Shown one piece after another: positions 9,484 to 19,100 of a DNA stretch of 64,000 nt; position 1 is the stretch's first letter; each line of letters opens with the position of its first letter. Source of the stretch: Desulfolucanica intricata (GTDB lineage Bacteria; Bacillota; Desulfotomaculia; Desulfotomaculales; Desulfofarciminaceae); contig NZ_BCWE01000002.1 in the NCBI RefSeq assembly GCF_001592105.1, positions 62,001-126,000 of the forward strand, written 5' to 3'. Below the pieces are notes generated by a model that was not told where the DNA came from, searched no databases, and worked only from the letters and a program-made list of their open reading frames with translations. The position numbers and the translations under genes were made by a program.

Positions 9484-9775
9484 GTTTTTCACCTTGTTTT
9501 TCGAAGAATAATAAATGTCCACCATTAATATTAACCGTCCCCCACAAAAGTATTCTTATATAATAAGCTAATGCTTAGTTAAAGAAATGGTACGCATGAG
9601 GAGACGGTCTACAGCCAATAGCGATTATTGTTGCTCGCGATATATTCTCCGAATAGAGTCAGTATTCAGTTATTCAAGTATAATAATTATAAGATTCTAA
9701 ATTTATGCGATTCCTAAATACTGAACTGTAATAGGTATTAGACCCGGAAATGGCAGCCACAGCTTGTATGGGATT

Positions 9776-10357
9776 TTATATACTGTCCCATAAAAAAGAA
9801 CGCACGGTGCGGGTGAATCGCTGTTTTAAGTGAAGATCTTCAAATAGATGTTTTCTCAGGGCGAAGGTAATTTCCAATTGGATTCCTTTGCCCCTGCGGC
9901 CGCGGTTGCAAATATTGGTTTGCCGCCGGCCCCTGTATTTGGCCGTGGGCTCCCTAACGGTTAAACCCGCCTCCTTAAGTGCTGTTTTTAGCTCATTACC
10001 CAGTTCCTCATCGAGACCGCCCACCATGATAAATTCCTCAGTTCTATTGCGCAGTCCATGTATAGTTAAAACTATATCCGCCCGGTCTGCGGCCGCCAAA
10101 GCCCGCGGCTCGTCAAAATTATGGCTGGTGATATGTAGGTCCCGGCTATTAGTGGATTTAATACATTCAAAAATATAAAGGGCAAAGTCATCTCCGGCAA
10201 TCCACTCGGCAATATCGGCGGTATAAGGCTCAATTTTGCCACCATGCGGTGCCATAATCAGGACAGGATACTTGCTGTCTCTTACCTTAATGCGATAATC
10301 CACGTTTTCTTGTTCATGTGCTTGCAACTCACGAAAACTTCCATAACGGTCTGACAT
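9776..10357 (-). CDS. poly-gamma-glutamate hydrolase family protein
   Basis: 193 residues from ATG 10357 (AAAAGGGTGAT upstream). Matches the PghP/DUF867-type zinc peptidases related to phage polyglutamate hydrolase: MAPHGGKIEPYTADIAEWIAG (zinc His near residue 35), LHITSHNFDEP, IHGLRNRTEEFIMVGGLD, and RGRRGKGIQLEIT toward the C-terminus. These enzymes cut gamma-linked polyglutamate; the cellular substrate here is unknown. No operon partner; no signal peptide, so cytoplasmic or phage-derived. Confidence 0.82.
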   Translation of the reverse strand: MSDRYGSFRELQAHEQENVDYRIKVRDSKYPVLIMAPHGGKIEPYTADIAEWIAGDDFALYIFECIKSTNSRDLHITSHNFDEPRALAAADRADIVLTIHGLRNRTEEFIMVGGLDEELGNELKTALKEAGLTVREPTAKYRGRRQTNICNRGRRGKGIQLEITFALRKHLFEDLHLKQRFTRTVRSFLWDSI

Positions 10358-10403
10358 AGATATCACCCTTTTATTTTTGAGTAAGGAACAAGCATGAAGA
10401 ATG

Positions 10404-10441
10404 CTATTCCGGCAAAATATTGTTGATGCTATTGCCAGCGG
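10404..10441 (+). repeat. left copy of a 38-bp direct repeat flanking the defense operon
   Basis: These 38 bases are identical to 32554-32591, where they are part of a degraded serine-recombinase gene. Here only this piece is present. The two copies are in the same orientation and enclose the whole 11.0-30.8 kb operon, as expected for an insertion or recombination junction. Confidence 0.75.
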
Positions 10442-10680
10442 GGATTTTCACCGAACTGTTTTTTTATTTAATAGGCATCCCATGGAATCGTACCAATTTG
10501 ACAGTAAATCTATGGTCTCTACAAATGGAACTTCATTCTCTCCGTACACGGTAACTGATGAGCTAAATACAAATTTTCCTACACCGCTGGGAAGATCATT
10601 GATTGATACTATATAGCCCCCTAATAGATTTGGAGAAAGTACGTGTAATGCATTAATATATTATCAGGGGGTAGGTTTAA

Positions 10681-10830
10681 ATGAAAAAAAGACAATACAG
10701 TGATGAATTTAAAGAATTAATTATAAAAGAGTGTCAAGAAACAGGTAATGTTGCCTTAGTAGCTCGTAGACATGAAATAGCTGCTAATACTATTCATACT
10801 TGGTAAAACAAACAACGCAAGAACGGCTAG
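10681..10830 (+). pseudogene. IS3-family OrfA transposase fragment with nonsense codon
   Basis: Starts well (ATG after GGGGGTAGG) and encodes the helix-turn-helix of an IS3/IS911 OrfA: KKRQYSDEFKELIIKE, then CQETGNVALVARRHEI and AANTIHTW. It stops at TAA 10804-10806 where relatives have a Tyr or similar; the same frame then reads NKQRKNG before a second stop at 10828-10830. No OrfB or terminal repeats are visible. Dead remnant. Confidence 0.82.
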
Positions 10831-11025
10831 TACTAACTTCTTTAGGCGTTGTATTCTATATAAGCTATAAGCTTAAGTCTTAAGGGTATATTCTCCAATA
10901 ATAGGATTTCAAGCTGCATTCAGAAATACTGTTGGCTAGCCTCGATACTATTTTCTCGGTAGTGCCCGTCGGGCTAAAATACATGGCATTAATTCTTTTA
11001 TTCACTGGAAATCACCTCGTTACTT
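10831..11025. other. 3' end of the defense operon, no gene
   Basis: Short AT-rich stretch after the last operon gene. A small GCCCGTCGGGC palindrome lies near 10966-10976 but lacks a T-run. Confidence 0.35.
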
Positions 11026-14000
11026 TTAATGCACTTCTTTAAAAATACTCATAACTTTATTTAGAAAAACTTTTTTATTTACTTCCGATAAGGCAATAAA
11101 TTTAGCTAAAAGTCCTTCTATCTCAAGTTCATCAAGACGATTTTCACAGGCTTCAATTGCCTTGACTACCAATTTGTATTGTTCGGCCGATAACACCCGA
11201 GGCATTTTCTGTAATTGGGTTTTGATCTCTATGGTTTTTGTGGCGCTTAACTTGTCAATGGATATAAGGTTCGGCACATTATGCCGCATCCAATCATTGG
11301 CCAACCGTTCTCTTTTAGATTTTACTGTTTTAATAATGCTATCGAAAATCAGATCATTATCCAAAGGTGGTGCATCATCCAAAAAAGCTTTTTCAACTTC
11401 CTTTATACATTCTTTGCAGAGTGTGTCAAATTCTTTTTCGCTCAGGTTTTCATCGCTAATACGCTTGTAACTTGCTTCAATTAAGTCAAGGTGTTTCTGG
11501 ACAAGCTTTAAGTCCTCAACATCCTGTTCTTGTCCATCATAAATTGAAATTAACGAAGCAATTTCAAAACGCCAATTTGATATTTCACTTAAAGTGCTAA
11601 TCTGGTCTATATTATAAATATTGGTCATTCTTTCATGATTGCGTACTAATTGTGCCTTACAGCCTTTCTGAAAATCAGCTAGTTTATGAGTTGCGCTTTT
11701 TATGTCCTCTAAAGTTATACTAGCCCTTTTCTTAGCCTCCTCCAGCCTCTTAGCAAATTCTTGTACCTGTTCAAGCCAATTATTTAAAACTGAGATTGGT
11801 GTTGAATCCGTTACTACATTACTCTGTACCATGTTGTCAATATCAGAGGCAATTCTTTTAATATCAGCAATAAAATGGACATGTTTATCAACCTGTTCCA
11901 CATGCTCTATTAATAACTGTTGTTCATCCAAAAAACTAAGCTTTTCCAGATTTTTTCCTATCTTTTCAGTCATGTTAAATTTAAATTTACTAAGGTGTTC
12001 AATACTGGTGACAACCTGATGCTTCAACCATGCTTTAAATCGCTGTTGGATCTGAAGTCTAGCTCGAGCAAGGTATGTTTCAACTTCCTCAATTTGACCA
12101 TTGGCCCATTTTTCTTTTTCCCCTTGTATTTTTATATACAAGTCATTTAATTCGGCTGCACCCCAGGACAACAAACCAACGTTATCCTTCTCAATACCCT
12201 TTTCCACTTTATTTACTGCTAATCCAACAATCTTATCGAACTCAGTCAAATGAGTTATGGCCTCATTAGATTGTTCACTTAAATACATAAATTTGTAATA
12301 TAGCTTTTGCGGTATGGGTATACGCTTTTCCAGGTCCCTAGCCTTTTTAATATATTCAACCTTGTTTAACAAGACTGTTTCAACATCCCACTCATCCAGC
12401 AGCCTTTCCCATTCCGATAAACTTTCTTTGGAAATTTTAATTATGTCTGTTACGTTTAATACTGATAATTCCAAAAAATTTTTGGGTATGGCATCCTGCA
12501 ACCAAACTTCAATGGCAATTGGTGTATTATTTTTATACAGATTAAGCATATTTTTGCGTCGACCAATAAAAACAGCTAATAACATTCCTCCGGAGGCAAT
12601 ATTACACCCATAAGGCGGATAACACAGAACACGCATCATTTCGCCCATATTCATAGGCTTATTATTTTCTTTTAAATCACCGTCCAACCGTGTTTCTAAA
12701 AGATCAATTAAATGTCGAACTTTTTTATTTGCCGGTTTTAATCTTATTAAACCATCATCACCAATAACTCCCCATGATTGATTCAATACTCCATAAGCCC
12801 GGTTTCTTGTTTTAACGCTACGGGCAGCTATCCAGTCCCTGTCCAGGTTACCGAGGAACAGCTCCTTTACAAATAACTGGCAGTCCCTGGCAGCATTACC
12901 ACGGGCGGTCTTGAAACCATCAAAGGGAAATGGTATTCTCTCAGGATAAATAACATCAAACAATTGAGATAGCATATTTTTAACCCGTGATTCCTTGATA
13001 TCCTTTTCAGTGGCGAATAGAATCTGCCTGGCCCGTTCCAGTTCATTAAACTGGTCCAATAATTCATTTATTACATTATTCTGCCGTTCAAGTATGTAGT
13101 TAGAATACTTCTGCTGTTCTTCCTCACCGAATTGTTCCTGCAGAACCCAGAGCTCGGCTATCCTTTTTCCAAACGTACCATCATTGTCTTGCAAAAAAAT
13201 TACCGCTATAGGTGCACCTGTTTCCCATTTCAGGCCATTGTCCGCCATGCAGTTTTTAATAGTTTTAATTGTCGTTTGTTTAATTGCATCCAGATTGCTT
13301 TCAGGCCCCACATAACAATAAATTAACTGCCCCTTCTCTTCATCCACACCAAATGCATCACGCCAGGTACGTATTGCATAGCTAATCTGCCCGCTTAACA
13401 TAGCGACATTGGAAAAATACACTTTATAGTTCCATTCCCTGGTGGGGATATTATTTTGCGGTCCAAAATCGATGTTATATGTTTGTATCTGAGCCCACTT
13501 ACTAAAATTTTGAGAAAAAATATCGGCCCTGGTTTGCGAATCGATTTCCGCAACCCTGGATTCAAGGTAAGAAATGAAAGCTCTTTTCGGTACAGCATCT
13601 ACGGCAATTTCATATTGGCAAAGTCTTTCATTCCAATCCAAAACAGCATACTCTGATTCCAGCGCAGCAACGCTTTCTGTTACACTCTCGCCCTCTAAGC
13701 CGCTAAGTATGACTAAAACATTTAAATAATCGGCTTTTGACCGTACCTTTACGCCTATCTTTGCAGATATCAACACTGCTTTTAAAATTAATATATCATT
13801 TACCGTTAACTCTTGCTGGTACTTATAAAGTACGCTTTCATAGGCGTGGGCGGTGGCACCCTGCTGGCCATATTTTTCCGTAGCTAGGAATTCATTAATC
13901 ATGGCCTCGTTACATAGATCCACCGGTACAATTGTTTTACCCAACGGAAACTCTGCATCTTGAAATTTGGCATATGCATCTGCAAGAAAAGAAAAGGCTG

Positions 14001-15321
14001 AACGTTGTTGCAGGGACTTTCCTACCGAAGTAAGTTTGAACAACATCCAGGTTGATGTTGGATGGAGCGGCCAGCACCCCTGGCAAATAACCCTTAGAAA
14101 ACGTTCTTTATCCATCCAAACCGCATGATTTTTTAAATCAGGGAACCATTGCTGCATAGAGTCTCGTATTGAATCAGGTAACCCTTTGATTGCCTTTACC
14201 TGGCGTAATATTTCTTCCTGGTTCCTCTTTTCCAACAAGTTGGACATTAATGTTTCAAGATTTGTCGATAACCTAACCTTACGAACAGTATCATATCTGG
14301 TTACATAACGATTTAAGTCTTCACGAAGTTCAGATGCTACCCGAGAAATATAAGCTTTTAACTCATATTGGATAAAACCGAGAAAAAAAACCCCATCCCC
14401 ATATGCTTGGACACATTCAAAAAGCTGCTGAAGCGCGCCGGAACCCGCAACATGGGGTTTTTGAACCGCAAACTCCATATACCGGCCGAATTCATCAAAT
14501 ATTATTACAATGCTTGCAAATGGTTTACCAGGCCCGCAATATGTCTCCTTAGTCAACCGGATAAAATCATGCAGTGATTCTTTTCCTACAGCATAAATGG
14601 GAGAACCCATTTTCTGCTTATATATTGTGCTTACCTTGCTGAAAGCCTCTTCATTTTGGTTTTTAAGCATTTCCACAACATCTTTGACATTACAGGCCTG
14701 GGTAAAATACTTTTCAAAATCTCCCCTTAGGGAGTCAAAGAATGATTCTGTAAAATTGATTGCTGTTTTAAAACGGGGACGCAAGTTTTCCAAAACACTG
14801 GTATCCAAACCCCGTTTATTCAATGCAAGAAGTACCTGGCGAATGATTTCACCACTCAAATCAAAATCTTGCATACCGTTAACGGTAACTAGTAAAAAAG
14901 GCTGGTTAATAGTGTTTAATATATAACGTACTTGCTGGCCAATTGAAGAATCGGCCATAGCGATATTGTTTAATATTTTGTCTGCAATAGCTGAATCAGG
15001 TGCGCTTAATAGGGAGGAAAGAGTTACCCCTAAATGGGATTTACCGGTCCCGTAACCGGCAATGGCAAGGGCAAATGGCTCGTCTGCAATTTCTCCGGTT
15101 ATCCTTTTCAGAATATCCAGTGTAAAGCTGGCCGTATCGATTAACTTATGAGAACTTGCAGCAAAGTCATCTTCAGCTACCCCATGATAATCCGGCCCGT
15201 GAAAAACATAATGTTCGGCAGCCATATGAGCCCGGGGCGGATCATTTTCACACCAACCCACCTGAACCGCACCGTTAAACAACAAATCTTTTCTGAAGGA
15301 TACTATATCATTGAGCTTCAT
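11026..15321 (-). CDS. giant P-loop ATPase of the defense operon (second module)
   Basis: 1431 residues from the ATG at 15321, chosen because GGGGGG is well placed and it begins MKLNDIVSF, like its paralogue MKLSNIAYP at 29881. Walker A GYGTGKSH (about 89-96), Walker B IVIIFDEFGRYMEF (about 271-284), then a long helical region with coiled-coil character in the last 500 residues (KEKWANGQIEEVETYL, KRLEEAKKRASITLEDIK). Plan and size recall the BrxC/PglY-type ATPases of BREX and similar defense loci, but I cannot assign it to a named family. Last gene of the operon, 16 bases after a DUF4007-like gene, repeating the pairing seen at the operon start. Probably a DNA-bound ATPase acting with that small partner. 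Confidence 0.85.
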   Translation of the reverse strand: MKLNDIVSFRKDLLFNGAVQVGWCENDPPRAHMAAEHYVFHGPDYHGVAEDDFAASSHKLIDTASFTLDILKRITGEIADEPFALAIAGYGTGKSHLGVTLSSLLSAPDSAIADKILNNIAMADSSIGQQVRYILNTINQPFLLVTVNGMQDFDLSGEIIRQVLLALNKRGLDTSVLENLRPRFKTAINFTESFFDSLRGDFEKYFTQACNVKDVVEMLKNQNEEAFSKVSTIYKQKMGSPIYAVGKESLHDFIRLTKETYCGPGKPFASIVIIFDEFGRYMEFAVQKPHVAGSGALQQLFECVQAYGDGVFFLGFIQYELKAYISRVASELREDLNRYVTRYDTVRKVRLSTNLETLMSNLLEKRNQEEILRQVKAIKGLPDSIRDSMQQWFPDLKNHAVWMDKERFLRVICQGCWPLHPTSTWMLFKLTSVGKSLQQRSAFSFLADAYAKFQDAEFPLGKTIVPVDLCNEAMINEFLATEKYGQQGATAHAYESVLYKYQQELTVNDILILKAVLISAKIGVKVRSKADYLNVLVILSGLEGESVTESVAALESEYAVLDWNERLCQYEIAVDAVPKRAFISYLESRVAEIDSQTRADIFSQNFSKWAQIQTYNIDFGPQNNIPTREWNYKVYFSNVAMLSGQISYAIRTWRDAFGVDEEKGQLIYCYVGPESNLDAIKQTTIKTIKNCMADNGLKWETGAPIAVIFLQDNDGTFGKRIAELWVLQEQFGEEEQQKYSNYILERQNNVINELLDQFNELERARQILFATEKDIKESRVKNMLSQLFDVIYPERIPFPFDGFKTARGNAARDCQLFVKELFLGNLDRDWIAARSVKTRNRAYGVLNQSWGVIGDDGLIRLKPANKKVRHLIDLLETRLDGDLKENNKPMNMGEMMRVLCYPPYGCNIASGGMLLAVFIGRRKNMLNLYKNNTPIAIEVWLQDAIPKNFLELSVLNVTDIIKISKESLSEWERLLDEWDVETVLLNKVEYIKKARDLEKRIPIPQKLYYKFMYLSEQSNEAITHLTEFDKIVGLAVNKVEKGIEKDNVGLLSWGAAELNDLYIKIQGEKEKWANGQIEEVETYLARARLQIQQRFKAWLKHQVVTSIEHLSKFKFNMTEKIGKNLEKLSFLDEQQLLIEHVEQVDKHVHFIADIKRIASDIDNMVQSNVVTDSTPISVLNNWLEQVQEFAKRLEEAKKRASITLEDIKSATHKLADFQKGCKAQLVRNHERMTNIYNIDQISTLSEISNWRFEIASLISIYDGQEQDVEDLKLVQKHLDLIEASYKRISDENLSEKEFDTLCKECIKEVEKAFLDDAPPLDNDLIFDSIIKTVKSKRERLANDWMRHNVPNLISIDKLSATKTIEIKTQLQKMPRVLSAEQYKLVVKAIEACENRLDELEIEGLLAKFIALSEVNKKVFLNKVMSIFKEVH

Positions 15322-15337
15322 CAATACTACCCCCCAT

Positions 15338-16159
15338 TTAAGCCATTTCGTCAAAAATATGGGGCCAAACCTCTTCGGCCATTTGTTTCTTTTCAATTAT
15401 CCAGGGCTGCATCTGGCGGTCGATGGAAATAAAGCCTTTCATCTCCACTATGGCCAAAACCCTTTCTATGTCTGCCTGGTTCCACAAACAGATATCAAAC
15501 CAAAGGGTTTTCTTATTAAAATCAGATATTGTCACTTGTACCTGGCCGGGGGAAAATATCTCCATTAACTGTAATATATAAGCCGAGTATGGAATACCAT
15601 AAGCATCTAATACAGGGGCCTTATTTCTCACTATATTATCACCCGTTACGGTCATTACACCTGCCCTGGCCAGTGCCGCATCTTCAACATACGTTACCAC
15701 CATAGGACCTGTTCTTTCATTTCCAGCGCCAAAAATACTAATTAAATAATCTTCCAACTGTCTTTTGGTAAATGATGCACCCAATATTTTACGACCTTTG
15801 GCAAAAACGGCCTGCCATGCCATTGCACCAATGTCACTGCGGCATAAGTTCATGTGCGCCAACCATTGAACCATCTTTTCGCCCAAAAACTTGTCCTCTG
15901 TATAGATAGTTTTCCCCATTGGGGTAAGCACTGGTCGCTTGGCATGGCTATCTTTTTCGCTTGCAACTTCAATCAGGCCCATTCCCTCGGCATAATCAAG
16001 GATAGCCGGCACTTTTCCACTGGATTTGCCCATTGGTATTCCGGTAGCAGCCGAGATTTCTTGATAGTTGCCCTGTTTGCCGAGGGCTGCATAGTCAAGG
16101 AGTGCCGCAATATAATGTCTTTCAGGTATAAAGGTTTTGTGAAAATTAATGGGCAGCAT
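15338..16159 (-). CDS. DUF4007-like winged-helix protein (second copy)
   Basis: 273 residues, strong AGGAGG before the ATG. The order of features matches the DUF4007 protein at 29886-30821: an N-terminal ERHYIAALLDYAALGK stretch, a helix-turn-helix segment (ISAATGIPMGKSSGKVPAIL), then LTPMGKTIY, a short acidic turn, LGEKMVQWLAHMNLCR and a WQAVF motif, parallel to TTELADKLL...ASLWLLHWQLF...WSFAF. Overall identity is low, so this is structural inference. It begins 13 bases after the DptH-like gene and precedes a giant ATPase, so it probably serves as DNA- or ATPase-adaptor. Confidence 0.7.
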   Translation of the reverse strand: MLPINFHKTFIPERHYIAALLDYAALGKQGNYQEISAATGIPMGKSSGKVPAILDYAEGMGLIEVASEKDSHAKRPVLTPMGKTIYTEDKFLGEKMVQWLAHMNLCRSDIGAMAWQAVFAKGRKILGASFTKRQLEDYLISIFGAGNERTGPMVVTYVEDAALARAGVMTVTGDNIVRNKAPVLDAYGIPYSAYILQLMEIFSPGQVQVTISDFNKKTLWFDICLWNQADIERVLAIVEMKGFISIDRQMQPWIIEKKQMAEEVWPHIFDEMA

Positions 16160-16172
16160 CAGTTTTTACCTC

Positions 16173-19100
16173 CTAAAACCTTTCCTCCAAAGCCTTTATC
16201 TTAATTTTATAGCATTTGTTAACTTCAAGCTTTTTCGTTACTTCATTGTAGGCATAACCTAAAGAATAAGACTCACCACGTTGTAATGAAGACAAGCGCT
16301 GGACCCACTCATCAACTTTATTACCGGTGGCGTCGGATAATATTTGGGCAAATGATTTTATTTCCGTATCCGCCGGTTTAAAGAATAATTTATGACTGGC
16401 CTGGAATAGCCTGTCTTTCTCATCTTTGTCAAGATTGCTTAAGGTCTGAGTGGCTAATATTAAGGATATGCCAAATTTACGTCCCTCCGTTAAGAATTGA
16501 CCCAGGGGACTATCTAAACGGTGATCCAGGTTTTGAATTTCGTCCAATACAATAACCTTTGGATCGTTTTTATTTCCCCTGGCCCGGTAATACCAGTAGA
16601 GGTCGATAAGAGCAAACTCAGTAATTAACCTGCTGGTGTCTTTCATAAAACCCGCTAACTGGATAATGTGAGACCTTGCGTATTGGTCATTAAAAAGTGC
16701 CTCCCAGCTGTTAATGTCCTCTTCACCAAATGGATTCATATCCACAAAGGGTTGGATTTTACTAATCACACTGGCAGCGGAAGCAGCTGAAGGTCCGCCG
16801 CCTTGTTTAATGTTATCTAATCTTTTAATTAAACCTTTTAAATTAAAATTATTACCTTCCTGGGCCACACCATCTCGGATCGCATTATAGAGGGCTGACT
16901 GTTGCTGGTCGCCCAGTTGATAAACCTCCGCAAATACCCCACTAACCCTTTGGGCAGTTATAGAAGGTTCTTCCTCAAGTTCCAAATCGTCAATATAATC
17001 GCATTGTTTGCGGAAAGGATTAACTGCCAATGGTTCCCGGCGAATTACATGTTGTTTTGGTTTTAGCATTTTCACAACCAGCGGTTCCAGTTGCTTATTG
17101 GTAAATCCGTTGGTGTAGTCAACAATAACACTGTTTTGACCTGCATTACCAAGTTCGCATAAAAGCGCCTGAATGGTATAGGTTTTACCGGCACCGGAAG
17201 CCCCAAACACCAGCATATGCCGGTTGGGAAGATCAGGATGTCCAAATTCCCAGTAAATGTCCCTACTACCTGCAACGCCGCTACCCAAAAGGATACGCTC
17301 AGGGATCGGCTTTTTACATGTCTCTACTAACCCATCCGCTTCGGCTGGTTTATTGTTCTCATCATCCCCGTCACTGGATTCATCTTGCCAGCCTAAAGTT
17401 TCCTGCTCAATCTCACCGCCATCCATATTCTCATCGCTGCCCTCATTCTTATCATAATCCCTTTCATCACGGGGCAGTGCCGCAGCCCCTTCGGCCTGTT
17501 CTTTCTTTGGCGTCTCATCGTCCAAATCTATAGAAACCCGGTCCTTATCTTCCTGGTCACCGTACTCTTTGGGCTCATTTCTATTAAAACTATAACTTAG
17601 CCTTGAATCATGACAAAAAATTTCAGCCCCGGCATCTTGGAGACATGCCTTTAAAATAAATTCCTTTCCTGCGCTGGCAACACAAATCTGCAAGTTTTGA
17701 TCGTCTAAATAGAAATCCCAATTGGGTGTACAGTGCATGACATCATCGTTGTGATCAGTCCATACGGCAACCGCCGCAGCCTGCCAGGTAATATCAAAAA
17801 AACCTTCACTTAAACGCTCCAGGGCTTGTAACGTTTTTTTGTAATTTGGCCTGGATGTTTCACCCCTGCTGGCAATGAGCCTGTGGAGCTGCATCCACCA
17901 GTACCTTTGGTCCGGCCTGTCATCAATCCCTATTGCTTTCTCACCTGTTCTGGGACGAAAACAATGAACAAGCTGTTTTAACCCATTTTCGATTTGTTGA
18001 CGGGCGTGCTCCAGGTAACCTTCTGAATACTGGGCAAGTTTACATTCAATAATTTGTGCTTCTATCTGAAAATACCCGTCTATTATATCAGCCCGCAGCC
18101 TCAAAAGATCGGGACGTTCATGATCACCGGCATCATTAAACCAGTGTCTGTAAGCGTCCAATGAAATTATCTCATCGCAATACGCCTTTGTTTCCCTCAC
18201 CAGCAGTTTTCGTACCAGAGCATACGCAATAAATTCCCGCACATAATCAGATGGACCAGTTGCTTTAACAATTGAAAGCCCTGCAATATGTACCGTCTCC
18301 TTTACCAGGCTTTCGGCAACCTGGCCGCAAATGTTTTGATCCCAATGTCCCATTATTGATGCAATTTGTGAACCTACTTTATTCTTTATGTCAGTCATGG
18401 AAAACAATTCTGTGGATATGGTATAGTTATTTTCACCATGAGGTCCCACTCCCGTACCGAAACCAATTATTTCACGGGCATTACTGCCATCGCTTTCTAA
18501 TCGATGCAGTAATTTTTCGTCAACAGATGGATCTATACATACTACCCAGGCACTTTGTTTATGTGCAGTATTAATTACCCTAATCCATGGCTGGAAATCG
18601 CTTTTACTAATCACCACGTGTTTACTATTGGGATCGGCATGCCCCAAACTTATATGGGCCATTACTTCCGCATGCAAAGCCCCCATCCTGAAACGCTGGT
18701 TGCTCAATACCCTCTCGCGATGGTTCTCTTTGCCGCCACCGGCAACGCGGCAGCAGGTCTTTTCCAGCACGGGGAACTTGCGATAATCATCATAAAAATA
18801 TAAATCTCCACCGAGTTTTTCAAAGCGGCTGGCACCTTGCTCAATAAAATCAGTAAAGAACATTACATCCAAGCCAGTGCTGCCAAGAATTTTTATAAAC
18901 TGGTCGGCATTATTGGCTCTGGAAACCACCCGGTATGATATTGAAATCCTGCATTTTTCATAATGCATTTTGTTGGTTGACAGTTCTGCAGCCTGCCATC
19001 TTTCTTTCCAGGCATTAACCCAGTGCATAACGGCAGAATCGTCCCTGCTGTCGGAAAAGATAATCAGCCTAAGGGAGTAGATTCTCTCCTGGCGGTCTTG

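Noticed and set aside
10401-10616. 71-codon plus-strand frame with recombinase-like start
   Set aside because: Only the first ~12 codons match the serine recombinase tail (38-bp repeat); the rest is unrelated and non-coding in character.
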